Source of the DNA: Oscillospiraceae bacterium
Lineage (GTDB): Bacteria; Bacillota; Clostridia; Oscillospirales; Oscillospiraceae
Length of the DNA stretch: 24,067 bases
Assembly (NCBI GenBank): GCA_031260745.1
Contig: JAISKY010000087.1
Span: forward strand, 1-24,067
Direction: 5' to 3'
Shown: positions 5,888 through 14,395 of the stretch, piece by piece
Layout of the letters: each line of letters begins with the position of its first letter
Position numbering within the stretch: the stretch's first letter is position 1
Notes under the pieces: generated by a model
Told to the model about the DNA's origin: nothing
Database searches by the model: none
What the model saw: the letters and a program-made list of their open reading frames with translations, nothing else
Made by a program: the position numbers and the translations under genes

Positions 5888-7783
5888 ATGAAGAAACCAA
5901 TAGCGTTGGTACTGGCGTTGTCGCTGGTCGCTGTGATGTTCGCGGCTTGTACGCCGAGCGGCGCCGCGACAACGGCAACTCCGGCTCCGACTGCCGCAGC
6001 AGACTCCGGGGGAACGCCTACGGCTGACGGAAACGAATCCGCGGACGGCGGTTCCCTCCGCGTTGACGTAGGCGTTATCGCTCCGCCGCAAAATCCGCGC
6101 GAGAGCGACACTCTCGCCGTTAACTCCGATGGTACGCTCAAGTACGAAATCGACAATAACGGCTATCCCGTCGAGTGGTACGACTACGTACTACCGCTTA
6201 CGACAAGCGCCGATTCGTTCACTTACTTCACAACCTCGTACATTCCGCCGACTATGATTCCGCCGGAAGGTATGGCCTCGATGGATTATTACACGTTTCT
6301 ACGCGATAAGACAGGTGTAAATATTGACTATCAGAACCAAGGACAGGATTTAGCGGCCGCTCAGACACAATTTTCGATTATGCTGGCGTCCGACGATTTG
6401 GCGGACATTAACGCGTACGCTTCGTACTTCTTCTCAATGAGCGGCGGCGGAGCGATTAGCGAAATGATTGACCAAAACTTCTTCGCCAACGTCGCCGATT
6501 ACCGCGCGTACGCTCCGAATTTCCTCTATCAGGTGCCGCGCTTCGATTATGACCCCGATTTAATAGCCACAATGTGGTTAAATGACGAGATGATTGTTCA
6601 GATTGTACCGATGGTTGAAAATCCGATGCCGGGTACGGGATATTGTATCCGCGGCGACTGGCTGGACCGTCTCGGCGACGCGCCGAAAGCCTCCGACATC
6701 AGAACTTACGACCAACTTCTTGACGTTCTGACGCGCTTCAAGAACGAAATCATCACGAATGAACAAGGCTATCCTATGACGTTCTTCAGCGTTGTTGAGC
6801 TTACGGCAGGACAATTCTTCGGCGGTTACGACACCGCGCTTATATCGAGCGCGCCCGCGACGCGTATTGTTAACGGCGAGGTCAAGTTTACGCTGTCCGA
6901 ACAAACCGACTACGACGCTTTGCGGTTGTTCCTTGATATGCTGGACGCCGGACTTACCGACCCTAATTACGTGACCTACGCGACTACGCAAAACGTAATG
7001 CCGCTTTTGCTTGCCGACGGTATGGGTATGGCTCCGATGAACCCCAGCGAAGTCAACGGCTACGAAACGATGAACGCGACTCCCGGCGCTCGTTGGGACG
7101 CGATTCACTCCCCGGCAAAAACCGAAAATTATCAGTTCAAGTACGGTCACGGTCAGGCGGACTACAGTCTGCAATACTTCGGCTGGGGCTTCAACGCGAA
7201 ATCTGCGGACATTCCGTTGATTATCAGCTATGCCGACTGGTTCTATAGTGAAGAAGGCTCGTGGGACGCTTCGTGGGGCATTGAGGGCGTTACCTACGAG
7301 TACGACGAAAACGGCGAGGCTTACAAAACCGATTTCGTTATTAATAATTCGTACCAACAGACGATTGGCTTCTTTATGCTCGCGTACTCAAACTTCGCGT
7401 TCTATGAACCTGTACGCAACATCCACCTTGCCGGTTACGCGTATCCGGGCGGTGAGCGTTACAAGGATATGATGTATCTGTGGTACGAGGACTACTACGT
7501 TCCGGTTCGCGACGGTGTCAGCGAAATGGATTGGCCCAGCGCGACCGCAAAGCCGACTCAATACCAGCAGGACGACCTTAACACGTTCATTACCGATACA
7601 AATACTTGGTTCACGGAGAATTACGCGATGTTCCTTGATAAGTCTACTCCGCTAAATCAGGATACGTGGGATGCGTATGTTACTGAACTGTACGCTCAGG
7701 GCTACGAGCGCTACCAAGCGATTATGCAAAACGTATTTGACGAGTACCTGGCCAAACGCGCGGAAATTATCGCAAATTCATAG
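5888..7783 (+). CDS. Extracellular solute-binding lipoprotein of an ABC transporter
   Basis: The product has 631 residues. Residues 1-20 are a lipoprotein signal peptide (basic start, hydrophobic core, FAAC) with the lipid-modified Cys at 21, followed by a low-complexity Ala/Thr/Pro/Gly linker (about 22-60) that would span the cell envelope. The rest fits a large carbohydrate-binding protein of the LplA/YtcQ kind found in Bacillota. No permease or ATPase gene lies nearby, so its transporter partners must be elsewhere. It is paralogous to the protein at 21714-23609: both have VNxDGTLxYEID, then WYDYxLPLTTS, and both have the Cys at position 21. The sugar bound cannot be told; the nearby arabinose operon makes an arabinose-containing oligosaccharide a fair guess. 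Confidence 0.85.
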   Translation: MKKPIALVLALSLVAVMFAACTPSGAATTATPAPTAAADSGGTPTADGNESADGGSLRVDVGVIAPPQNPRESDTLAVNSDGTLKYEIDNNGYPVEWYDYVLPLTTSADSFTYFTTSYIPPTMIPPEGMASMDYYTFLRDKTGVNIDYQNQGQDLAAAQTQFSIMLASDDLADINAYASYFFSMSGGGAISEMIDQNFFANVADYRAYAPNFLYQVPRFDYDPDLIATMWLNDEMIVQIVPMVENPMPGTGYCIRGDWLDRLGDAPKASDIRTYDQLLDVLTRFKNEIITNEQGYPMTFFSVVELTAGQFFGGYDTALISSAPATRIVNGEVKFTLSEQTDYDALRLFLDMLDAGLTDPNYVTYATTQNVMPLLLADGMGMAPMNPSEVNGYETMNATPGARWDAIHSPAKTENYQFKYGHGQADYSLQYFGWGFNAKSADIPLIISYADWFYSEEGSWDASWGIEGVTYEYDENGEAYKTDFVINNSYQQTIGFFMLAYSNFAFYEPVRNIHLAGYAYPGGERYKDMMYLWYEDYYVPVRDGVSEMDWPSATAKPTQYQQDDLNTFITDTNTWFTENYAMFLDKSTPLNQDTWDAYVTELYAQGYERYQAIMQNVFDEYLAKRAEIIANS

Positions 7784-7814
7784 TAATCTAAATCGCGGCA
7801 TCAGCATACAAACA

Positions 7815-7840
7815 AACCTCGGAAGCTCGCTTCCGAGGTT
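7815..7840. terminator. Terminator hairpin between convergent genes
   Basis: AACCTCGGAAG (7815-7825) and CTTCCGAGGTT (7830-7840) form a perfect 11-bp stem with the 4-base loop CTCG. It lies between the stops of the binding-protein gene and the glycyl radical enzyme gene. The T-tracts on both sides are short, so efficiency is uncertain. Confidence 0.7.
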
Positions 7841-7884
7841 TCTATATTGATTCGGAGAATGTTCGTATAACAGCGTTATCTGCG

Positions 7885-10380
7885 TTAAATCGCCTGCTCG
7901 GTGCGGGTTATGAAATCCTCCTGAGTGTTCGCGCTAAGCGATACGAAATACGTTGAGAATCCCGCGATACGTACGATAAGGTCTTTGTGAGCGTCCGGAT
8001 TTTTCTGAGCCTCGCGAAGTTTATCCGTACCAACTACGTTAAACTGAACCTGCATACCGCCGTCGTCAAAATACGTCTGAATCAGTTGCTGGAGTTTCAT
8101 CGCGCCCTCGTCGCCCTCAACGGAGTTTGGCGTAAAGCGAATGTTAAGCTGGTCGCCGTTGCTTAACGCGCGGTGCGGAAGTTTAGCCGCGCTTTGCAGA
8201 TACGCGGTCGGGCCGTTAATATCCAAACCCTGACGAGGACTGATTGCATCGGCGATTGGCTCACCGGCTTTACGACCGTCGGGCGTAGCGCCTAGCATCG
8301 CGCCCATATACACGTTAGCCGTCATTGTGAACGTACCGCCGGAGAAGTTTCCGCGCTTACCCTTAGCCTTGGACATAATATCAGCGAACAATCCCAGCGA
8401 CCACGACGCAAGCTCGTCAGCTTCTTCAATATTATTGCCGTAGTGCGGAACTTTGTTTGTGATAGTCTGACGGAGTTGCTCGTATTCTTTGCTGTCCCAG
8501 TTGCTCATCACGGCGTCATACATTGTTTGCAGCGATACGGTTTTATCGTCAAAGCACAGCTTTTTAATCGCCGTAAGGCTGTCGCCGACGTTTGCTGTAC
8601 CGCACGCCGTTAAACCTACGCGGTTATATTTCGCGCCGCCCTCCGTAGCGTCCATTCCGGACTCCATACAACCGTCAATCAGCGTTGACGCCGCAATACA
8701 CGGGAAGTACGTTGAGTATACCAACTCAAACACATTCGCGAAAGATACGTTCCAATCAAGCAGATACTGCATTTGAGCCGCGAACGCGGCTTTGAGTTCC
8801 TCAAAGCTCGTGTACTCCGGGAGTTTTTTGCACGGCATAGCGGTTTTACCCGTACGCGGGTTTACGCCGCCGTTAATCGTGACAAGTACGGTGTCAACCA
8901 TATTCCAAATAGACTCGGAGCCTGTCATACCGCAAGCCGGCCACTCGTTTCCGGTTCCCGCGGGTTCTACGCAGCCGACAATGCTGTAATTAGCCGCGTC
9001 CTCGTGGCTGAAGCCTATGTCCTCCAGCGCCTGAATGATTATCGCGTCGTTCTGAAGCTGGGGAATACCGCCGCACAGTTTAGAGGACTCTATCCCAAGC
9101 CGCCAAATCTCCTGCGGAGTATTTTTATGCGTCCTAAGCGCGACTGTCGGGTCGGCGATATGCAATCGTCCGTAGGTTTGCAGTAAGCAGTACGTCGCGG
9201 GCGTGGAATCGTCCGAACCGTCAGCCTTGCAACCGCCAAGCGTAAGGTTAATCCCCGCAGTCGGCGTCAGTCCGTTGTAGATTGACGAGTACAAACTTTG
9301 TCCCTGCGATAAAAGGTGGATAATCATTTGATTGCTCGCGAAGCCCGGCAATACAATAACGTCGCAAATACGCAGAATGAACGCGTCGGTGTATTCCTGC
9401 GCCAGTTCGGGAGTTATCGAGCCGTCGTTGAGTTGCTTTTCAAGCAGATGTCCGACGTATTTGTCCACGCGACCCATCGAAGTTCCGTGCTGTTGAGCGT
9501 CAGTTGACAAAATAATCTGGTACAGCAAAATCGCCTGTAACCCTTCCCAGTATGTACGCGCCGGATTCTCCATAATCCACTCAAGCGAATCCGCCATACG
9601 AAGCAGTTCCGTCTCGCGCGCTTCATCGTTCGCGGATTTTGCTTTAATCCGGCAGGATTCCGCGTAGCGTTTGGAAAGCGTAATAGCGGCGTCGCATACT
9701 CTGACTACGCCGTTGTAGAATGTGTACGGCTTCGCGTTATTGCCGAACACTTTGCCGTTCATAGCGTCAAGTTTTGCCTGAGCCTGACGTTTAACCTCGC
9801 CGAATCCCGTGTTAACAGCCTTGTTAAAGTTGGCTACATAGTGACCCTGCGGCATTCCCGAAACGCCATTGTAGAGCTTGTCATATTTGCCGGAGCCCAC
9901 AATGAATCCGTTTCCGGCTGCCGCCCAAAAGTCATCGCCCAACGCGCCCTCCACCATCTTTGAGAGAGTACGGTCTTTCCAGAAGTCGTAAGCCTCGCGC
10001 AGAACTTCGCGTTGCTCGTCGCTCATATATACGGAATCGGACGACTGCCACGCTTTTTTGAAATTCTCGTCGGTATCGTCAACTACTCCCGGAATCCAGC
10101 GGCAGTTCCACTCCACGTAAGGGCTTAGCGAGCGTTCGTCCGGTCCGGGAGTTCCGACGAAAATGTCATCGTCGAACACGTTCGCCTGACGGTTCTCCGC
10201 CCAATTTTTGAGCGCGCCGGAACGCTTTAGTACGGGCAACTCGTTCTCGTGAGCTTTGTAATAATCCGTGTAGAGTTTGGTACGCTCGGTATTCAGCGTC
10301 ATATTGCGTCCGCTTCTGAATACGTCTCGCTTCTCGCGGATATTGCGTATACGGTCGGTCATAGGGGCAAATTGAAACAT
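7885..10380 (-). CDS. Glycyl radical enzyme (pyruvate formate-lyase-like), substrate unknown
   Basis: The product has 831 residues from the ATG at 10380, preceded by AAGGAGG at 8 bases. An upstream ATG at 10407 is rejected because it lies about 2 bases from the predicted transcript start and before this ribosome site. The C-terminus has the radical loop IVRIAGFSTYF with the Gly at about 807. The active-site loop is IVGCVEPAGTGNEWPACG, giving the thiyl Cys (470) and the Glu (472) typical of dehydratase-type members; true pyruvate formate-lyase has two adjacent Cys instead. QQHGTSMGRVDKY matches the GHS...GRxDQY region of glycerol dehydratase with the His kept, but the Asp expected after the active-site Cys is absent. 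The radical-SAM activase is not in the window. The gene is divergent from the arabinose operon. Confidence 0.87.
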   Translation of the reverse strand: MFQFAPMTDRIRNIREKRDVFRSGRNMTLNTERTKLYTDYYKAHENELPVLKRSGALKNWAENRQANVFDDDIFVGTPGPDERSLSPYVEWNCRWIPGVVDDTDENFKKAWQSSDSVYMSDEQREVLREAYDFWKDRTLSKMVEGALGDDFWAAAGNGFIVGSGKYDKLYNGVSGMPQGHYVANFNKAVNTGFGEVKRQAQAKLDAMNGKVFGNNAKPYTFYNGVVRVCDAAITLSKRYAESCRIKAKSANDEARETELLRMADSLEWIMENPARTYWEGLQAILLYQIILSTDAQQHGTSMGRVDKYVGHLLEKQLNDGSITPELAQEYTDAFILRICDVIVLPGFASNQMIIHLLSQGQSLYSSIYNGLTPTAGINLTLGGCKADGSDDSTPATYCLLQTYGRLHIADPTVALRTHKNTPQEIWRLGIESSKLCGGIPQLQNDAIIIQALEDIGFSHEDAANYSIVGCVEPAGTGNEWPACGMTGSESIWNMVDTVLVTINGGVNPRTGKTAMPCKKLPEYTSFEELKAAFAAQMQYLLDWNVSFANVFELVYSTYFPCIAASTLIDGCMESGMDATEGGAKYNRVGLTACGTANVGDSLTAIKKLCFDDKTVSLQTMYDAVMSNWDSKEYEQLRQTITNKVPHYGNNIEEADELASWSLGLFADIMSKAKGKRGNFSGGTFTMTANVYMGAMLGATPDGRKAGEPIADAISPRQGLDINGPTAYLQSAAKLPHRALSNGDQLNIRFTPNSVEGDEGAMKLQQLIQTYFDDGGMQVQFNVVGTDKLREAQKNPDAHKDLIVRIAGFSTYFVSLSANTQEDFITRTEQAI

Positions 10381-10415
10381 AAGTAAATCCTCCTTGAATT
10401 TTTCCATTTGCGTAT

Positions 10416-10444
10416 ATTATAACACATCGCAAATTAATTGTAAA
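10416..10444 (-). promoter_or_regulatory. Sigma-A promoter of the glycyl radical enzyme gene
   Basis: On the minus strand, TTTACA (10444-10439), 17-bp spacer, TATAAT (10421-10416). Transcription should start near 10409, so the leader is about 29 bases and ends in the AAGGAGG site. Confidence 0.75.
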
Positions 10445-10464
10445 GCCAAATCCGCAAAAACAAA

Positions 10465-10481
10465 CGATTTATTGTTAATCG
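10465..10481. promoter_or_regulatory. Candidate operator, copy 1 (CGATT-N7-AATCG)
   Basis: CGATT and AATCG form an inverted repeat around a 7-base centre. It lies 20 bases upstream of the -35 box of the glycyl radical enzyme gene. Its half-sites and spacing are identical to copy 2, 32 bp away centre to centre (about three helical turns). Confidence 0.45.
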
Positions 10482-10496
10482 CTTTATTCTAGCCGC

Positions 10497-10513
10497 CGAT
10501 TGATGAAAAATCG
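10497..10513. promoter_or_regulatory. Candidate operator, copy 2 (CGATT-N7-AATCG)
   Basis: Second copy of the palindrome, extended by one pair to CCGATT...AATCGG (10496-10514). It directly abuts the -35 box of araB at 10515, a position where a bound protein would either touch or block RNA polymerase. It does not resemble the ATTTGTAC-type site of AraR from Bacillus. Confidence 0.45.
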
Positions 10514-10514
10514 G

Positions 10515-10543
10515 TTGACAGTTTTGACGGATTAGTATATACT
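10515..10543 (+). promoter_or_regulatory. Sigma-A promoter of the ara operon
   Basis: TTGACA (10515-10520), 17-bp spacer, TATACT (10538-10543). Start of transcription is expected near 10550, giving a leader of about 30 bases with GGGGAGG. Confidence 0.8.
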
Positions 10544-10579
10544 GAACAAAAACGAGGAAATACCGGGGAGGAAACTACT

Positions 10580-12172
10580 GTGAATTCAGACGCGGCTAAC
10601 TCTATCGTTAACGGAACCGCGGTTCTTGGCATTGAACTCGGCTCTACCCGAATCAAGGCGGTGCTTATCGGCGAAGATTTTGCTCCAATCGCGTCCGGCA
10701 GTTACGACTGGGAGAACCGCTTAGAGGACGGAGTTTGGACGTACGCTTTGGACGACGTTTGGCTCGGACTGCGGGAGTGTTACCGCGCGTTGAGCGACGA
10801 CGCGGAACGCGCTTACGGCGTTCCGCTGACGAAACTCGCGGCTATCGGCGTATCGGCGATGATGCACGGGTATCTTGTGTTCGACTCCGAGGGCAAACAG
10901 CTTGTACCGTTCCGAACGTGGCGTAATACCTGCACCGAGGAAGCGGCGGCGGCTTTGAGCGCGAGCTTTAACTTCAACATTCCTCAGCGTTGGAGTATAG
11001 CGCATTTGTACCAAGCTGTTCTGAACAATGAACCTCACGTTTCGGATATTGCCGTATGTACTACGCTTGCGGGCTATGTGCATTGGCGGCTAACCGGAGA
11101 AAACGTAATCGGAGTCGGCGACGCTTCGGGTATGTTTCCCATAGACAGCGACACAAAGCAATACCGCGCCGATTTGCTGGACAAGTTTTCCGAACTTATT
11201 GCCGGACGGGATATTTCGCTTGACAGGATACTTCCGCGTATTTTACGCGCCGGAGAATACTCGGGAAAACTAACCGAAAAAGGCGCGGCAATGCTGGATT
11301 TGTCGGGTAAGTTAAATCCCGGAATCCCGTTTTGTCCGCCGGAGGGCGACGCGGGTACGGGAATGACCGCGACAAACAGCGTCGAACCTTTGACCGGAAA
11401 CGTATCGGCGGGTACGTCGGTTTTCGCTATGGCGGTACTGGACAAACCGTTGTCCAGCGTTCATACGGAGATAGATATGGTAACTACCCCAAGCGGAAAA
11501 CCCGTGGCGATGGTACATTGCAATACGTTCACCTCGGATATTGACGCGTGGGTAAAAGTATTCTCCGAACTGCTGACAGTTACCGGACAACCGTTAGAAA
11601 AAACCGTTTTGTATGACACTCTATACCGGCTTGCGGCGGAGGCGGATTCCGACTGCGGCGGGTTGCTGTCGTACAACTATTACTCCGGCGAACCTATAAC
11701 CGGACTTAGCGGCGGACGTCCGCTAGTCGTTCGCAAACCGGACGGGAATTTTACTTTGGGTAACTTTATGCGGAGCTTAATATTCTCGGCTATGGCGACT
11801 TTGCGAATCGGAATGGATATACTCGCTAAACAGGAAAATGTCACGCTGAAGCAGATGAACGGACACGGCGGCTTCTTTAAGACGGAAACCATCGGTCAGC
11901 GGCTTATGGCGTCCGCGCTGAATGTTCCCGTAGCGGTAACTCGCGCGGCGGGCGAGGGCGGAGCGTGGGGCGCGGCGTTGCTCGCGGCGTTTACGGCGTA
12001 CAAATCTGACGGCGAATCGCTTGACGCATTCCTGAGCGGGCGGGTATTCGCCAACACTACATCGACTTGCGTTCAGCCTAATGCGGCGGATTCCGCTTCA
12101 TTCGAGCGATATTTGGAACGCTACGTCAACGGACTGGCGATTGAGAAAGCGGCTCTTGCCGCTCTAACTTAG
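10580..12172 (+). CDS. araB: Ribulokinase-type FGGY carbohydrate kinase
   Basis: This kinase most likely phosphorylates L-ribulose to L-ribulose-5-phosphate. The product has 530 residues from a GTG start at 10580 with GGGGAGG at 8 bases. The N-terminal FGGY domain begins with LGIELGSTRIKAVLI (phosphate loop, about 16-30); IGVSAMMHGYLV is typical of the family. PPEGDAGTG carries the catalytic-base Asp (257), and NGHGGFFKT and AAGEGGAWGAALLA lie in the C-terminal ATP domain. By sequence alone it could be called a xylulokinase; the position directly before araA and araD makes ribulokinase the better call. First gene of the ara operon, 12 bases before araA. Confidence 0.88.
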   Translation: MNSDAANSIVNGTAVLGIELGSTRIKAVLIGEDFAPIASGSYDWENRLEDGVWTYALDDVWLGLRECYRALSDDAERAYGVPLTKLAAIGVSAMMHGYLVFDSEGKQLVPFRTWRNTCTEEAAAALSASFNFNIPQRWSIAHLYQAVLNNEPHVSDIAVCTTLAGYVHWRLTGENVIGVGDASGMFPIDSDTKQYRADLLDKFSELIAGRDISLDRILPRILRAGEYSGKLTEKGAAMLDLSGKLNPGIPFCPPEGDAGTGMTATNSVEPLTGNVSAGTSVFAMAVLDKPLSSVHTEIDMVTTPSGKPVAMVHCNTFTSDIDAWVKVFSELLTVTGQPLEKTVLYDTLYRLAAEADSDCGGLLSYNYYSGEPITGLSGGRPLVVRKPDGNFTLGNFMRSLIFSAMATLRIGMDILAKQENVTLKQMNGHGGFFKTETIGQRLMASALNVPVAVTRAAGEGGAWGAALLAAFTAYKSDGESLDAFLSGRVFANTTSTCVQPNAADSASFERYLERYVNGLAIEKAALAALT

Positions 12173-12184
12173 GAGGGTTCGGCA

Positions 12185-13657
12185 ATGTCAACTAAAAAAT
12201 ATCAGTTTTGGTTTTTGGTGGGAAGTCAGGATTTGTACGGCGAGGAAACTCTGAATCAAGTGGAGCGTAACAGCCATATCATCGCCGATGATTTGAACAA
12301 AAGCGGAGTTTTGCCGTGGGAAGTCGCGTATAAAGATACGCTTAAAACCGCGAACGGAGTTACGGCGTTGATTAAGGCGGCGAACTTTGATGATAACTGC
12401 GCGGGTGTGATAACCTTTTGCCATACGTTCTCACCGTCAAAAATGTGGATAAACGGGCTTAGTCTTTTGCAAAAACCGTGGTTGCAGTTTCACACGCAAT
12501 TCAACGAGGAAATCCCAAACGAAGCGATTGATATGGATTATATGAATCTGCACCAAAGCGCTCACGGCGACCGCGAACACGGCTACATCGGCGCTCGAAT
12601 GGGCTTGCGCCGCAAGGTCGTCGCGGGTTACAGGTTCGACGTCGGCACTTTAGAGCGAATCGCGAAATGGATGCGCGCCTCCGTAGGCGCGGCGTTCAGC
12701 AGGAACTTGAAAGTTATGCGTTTTGGCGATAATATGCGCGAAGTCGCGGTAACCGAGGGCGATAAAGTTGAATCTCAAATTAAACTCGGCTGGCAAGTGA
12801 ATACGTGGTCGGTCGGACAGTTAGTTGAGTATATGGACAGCGTCACCGACAGCGAAATCGCCGCCAAATTAGCCGAATACCGCAGGAAATACACATTCTC
12901 CGAACCGGATACAGAAACAATCCGCTATCAGGCTATTGAGGAGATTGCGATTCGCAAAATGCTTGACGAGCAGGATTGCTCCGCGTTTACAAACACGTTT
13001 GAGAATTTGTACGGTATGCGGCAGCTTCCGGGACTTGCCACGCAAAACCTAATGTCGCAGGGGTTCGGCTACGGCGGCGAGGGCGACTGGAAAGTCTCCG
13101 CGCTAACTGCCGTTATGAAAGCGATGACTAAGGACAAACCCGGCGGAACCTCTTTTATGGAGGACTACACCTACGATATGAAAAACGGCATTTCGTTAGG
13201 CGCGCATATGCTTGAAGTTTGCCCGTCTATCGCTGACAGCAAACCGAATATTGAGGTTCACCCGCTCGGTATCGGCGGCCGCGAGCCGCCCGCCAGATTA
13301 GTTTTCGAGGGCAAAGCCAGAGCTGCAATCGTCGCCAGCCTGATTGATATGGGTACTCATTTGCGGTTGATTGTTCAGGACATCGAGTGCGTTAAGCCGA
13401 CGCAGACAATGCCTAATCTTCCGGTGGCGAGGGTTATGTGGAAACCTCGTCCGAACCTTGCAATCGGCGCGGAGTGCTGGATTCTCGCGGGAGGCGCTCA
13501 CCACACCGTGTTAAGTTACGACTGCGACGCGGAGATTATGCGCGACTGGGCGCGAATCTTCGATATTGAGTTCGTTCATATTACGGATAACAGCGACCCG
13601 GTTACGTTGGAGAAAGAATTACAAGTCAGCCAATTGTTACGAATACTAAACCGCTGA
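12185..13657 (+). CDS. araA: L-arabinose isomerase
   Basis: AraA interconverts L-arabinose and L-ribulose with a bound divalent metal such as Mn2+. The product has 490 residues, close to the roughly 500 of known enzymes. It starts with FWFLVGSQDLYGEE, the family signature. The metal ligands expected from the E. coli enzyme are all in place: Glu 299 (GGEGDWK), Glu 326 (SFMEDYTY), His 341 (GAHMLEVCPS) and His 440 (GGAHHTVLSY). AGGAGGG precedes the ATG. It follows araB closely and precedes araD by 17 bases, so translation of the three is probably balanced from one mRNA. Confidence 0.97.
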   Translation: MSTKKYQFWFLVGSQDLYGEETLNQVERNSHIIADDLNKSGVLPWEVAYKDTLKTANGVTALIKAANFDDNCAGVITFCHTFSPSKMWINGLSLLQKPWLQFHTQFNEEIPNEAIDMDYMNLHQSAHGDREHGYIGARMGLRRKVVAGYRFDVGTLERIAKWMRASVGAAFSRNLKVMRFGDNMREVAVTEGDKVESQIKLGWQVNTWSVGQLVEYMDSVTDSEIAAKLAEYRRKYTFSEPDTETIRYQAIEEIAIRKMLDEQDCSAFTNTFENLYGMRQLPGLATQNLMSQGFGYGGEGDWKVSALTAVMKAMTKDKPGGTSFMEDYTYDMKNGISLGAHMLEVCPSIADSKPNIEVHPLGIGGREPPARLVFEGKARAAIVASLIDMGTHLRLIVQDIECVKPTQTMPNLPVARVMWKPRPNLAIGAECWILAGGAHHTVLSYDCDAEIMRDWARIFDIEFVHITDNSDPVTLEKELQVSQLLRILNR

Positions 13658-13674
13658 GAAACGAGGATTTCACT

Positions 13675-14373
13675 ATGTTGGAACAACTAAAAAAAGCTGT
13701 TTGCGAATCGAATCTAATGTTGCCCAAGTACGGGCTTGTTACGTTTACCTGGGGCAATGTCAGCGGCGTTGACCGCGAGCGTAACCTTGTCGTTATCAAA
13801 CCGAGCGGCGTCGCCTATGATTCGCTGACGCCGGACGATATGGTCGTAGTATCGCTTGAGGACGGCGTTCAAGTCGAGGGCAATTACAAACCGTCGTCAG
13901 ATACTCCGACGCATTTGGCTTTGTATCGCGAGTTCCCCGAAATCGGCGGGATTGTACATACTCACAGCAGGTGGGCGACGATATTCGCTCAGGAGCGGCG
14001 CGGTATTCCGCCGTTAGGTACGACCCACGCGGACTATTTCTACGGCGAGATTCCGTGTACGCGAGAAATGACTACGGAGGAAATCTCCGAAAATTACGAA
14101 GCCGAAACAGGTAGAGTAATAGCGGAAGCGTTCCGCGATATTGACCCTATGAGCGTTCCGGCGGTGTTAGTCAGCAGTCACGGGCCGTTCGCGTGGGGCG
14201 AAACTCCGGCTGACGCGGTACATAACGCCGTAGTTCTTGAAGAAGTCGCGTTTATGGCGTGGCACTGTCTAACCGGCGAACCGAGTTTAGCTCCCGCTCC
14301 AATAAGCAAAGAACTGCTGGACAAGCATTATCTCCGTAAGCACGGCTCCGGAGCGTACTACGGACAAAACTAA
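13675..14373 (+). CDS. araD: L-ribulose-5-phosphate 4-epimerase
   Basis: AraD converts L-ribulose-5-phosphate to D-xylulose-5-phosphate, which enters the pentose phosphate or phosphoketolase route. The product has 232 residues, the usual size for this class II aldolase fold. The residues known from the E. coli enzyme are present at almost the same numbers: Asp 76 (SSDTPTH), zinc ligands His 95 and His 97 (IVHTHSRWA) and His 169 (VSSHGPFAWG), catalytic Asp 120 (THADYF) and Tyr 229 near the C-terminus. GAGG precedes the ATG. Third gene of the ara operon. Confidence 0.97.
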   Translation: MLEQLKKAVCESNLMLPKYGLVTFTWGNVSGVDRERNLVVIKPSGVAYDSLTPDDMVVVSLEDGVQVEGNYKPSSDTPTHLALYREFPEIGGIVHTHSRWATIFAQERRGIPPLGTTHADYFYGEIPCTREMTTEEISENYEAETGRVIAEAFRDIDPMSVPAVLVSSHGPFAWGETPADAVHNAVVLEEVAFMAWHCLTGEPSLAPAPISKELLDKHYLRKHGSGAYYGQN

Positions 14374-14395
14374 TTTACATTGAGGTGACGTTACA

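Noticed and set aside
6578..7357. Minus-strand frame of 259 codons
   Set aside because: Antisense shadow of the first binding-lipoprotein gene; its composition (Arg, Val, His-rich) is typical of a reversed frame.
10381..10407. Upstream ATG in frame with the glycyl radical enzyme
   Set aside because: It would be almost leaderless and would bury the AAGGAGG site inside the gene.
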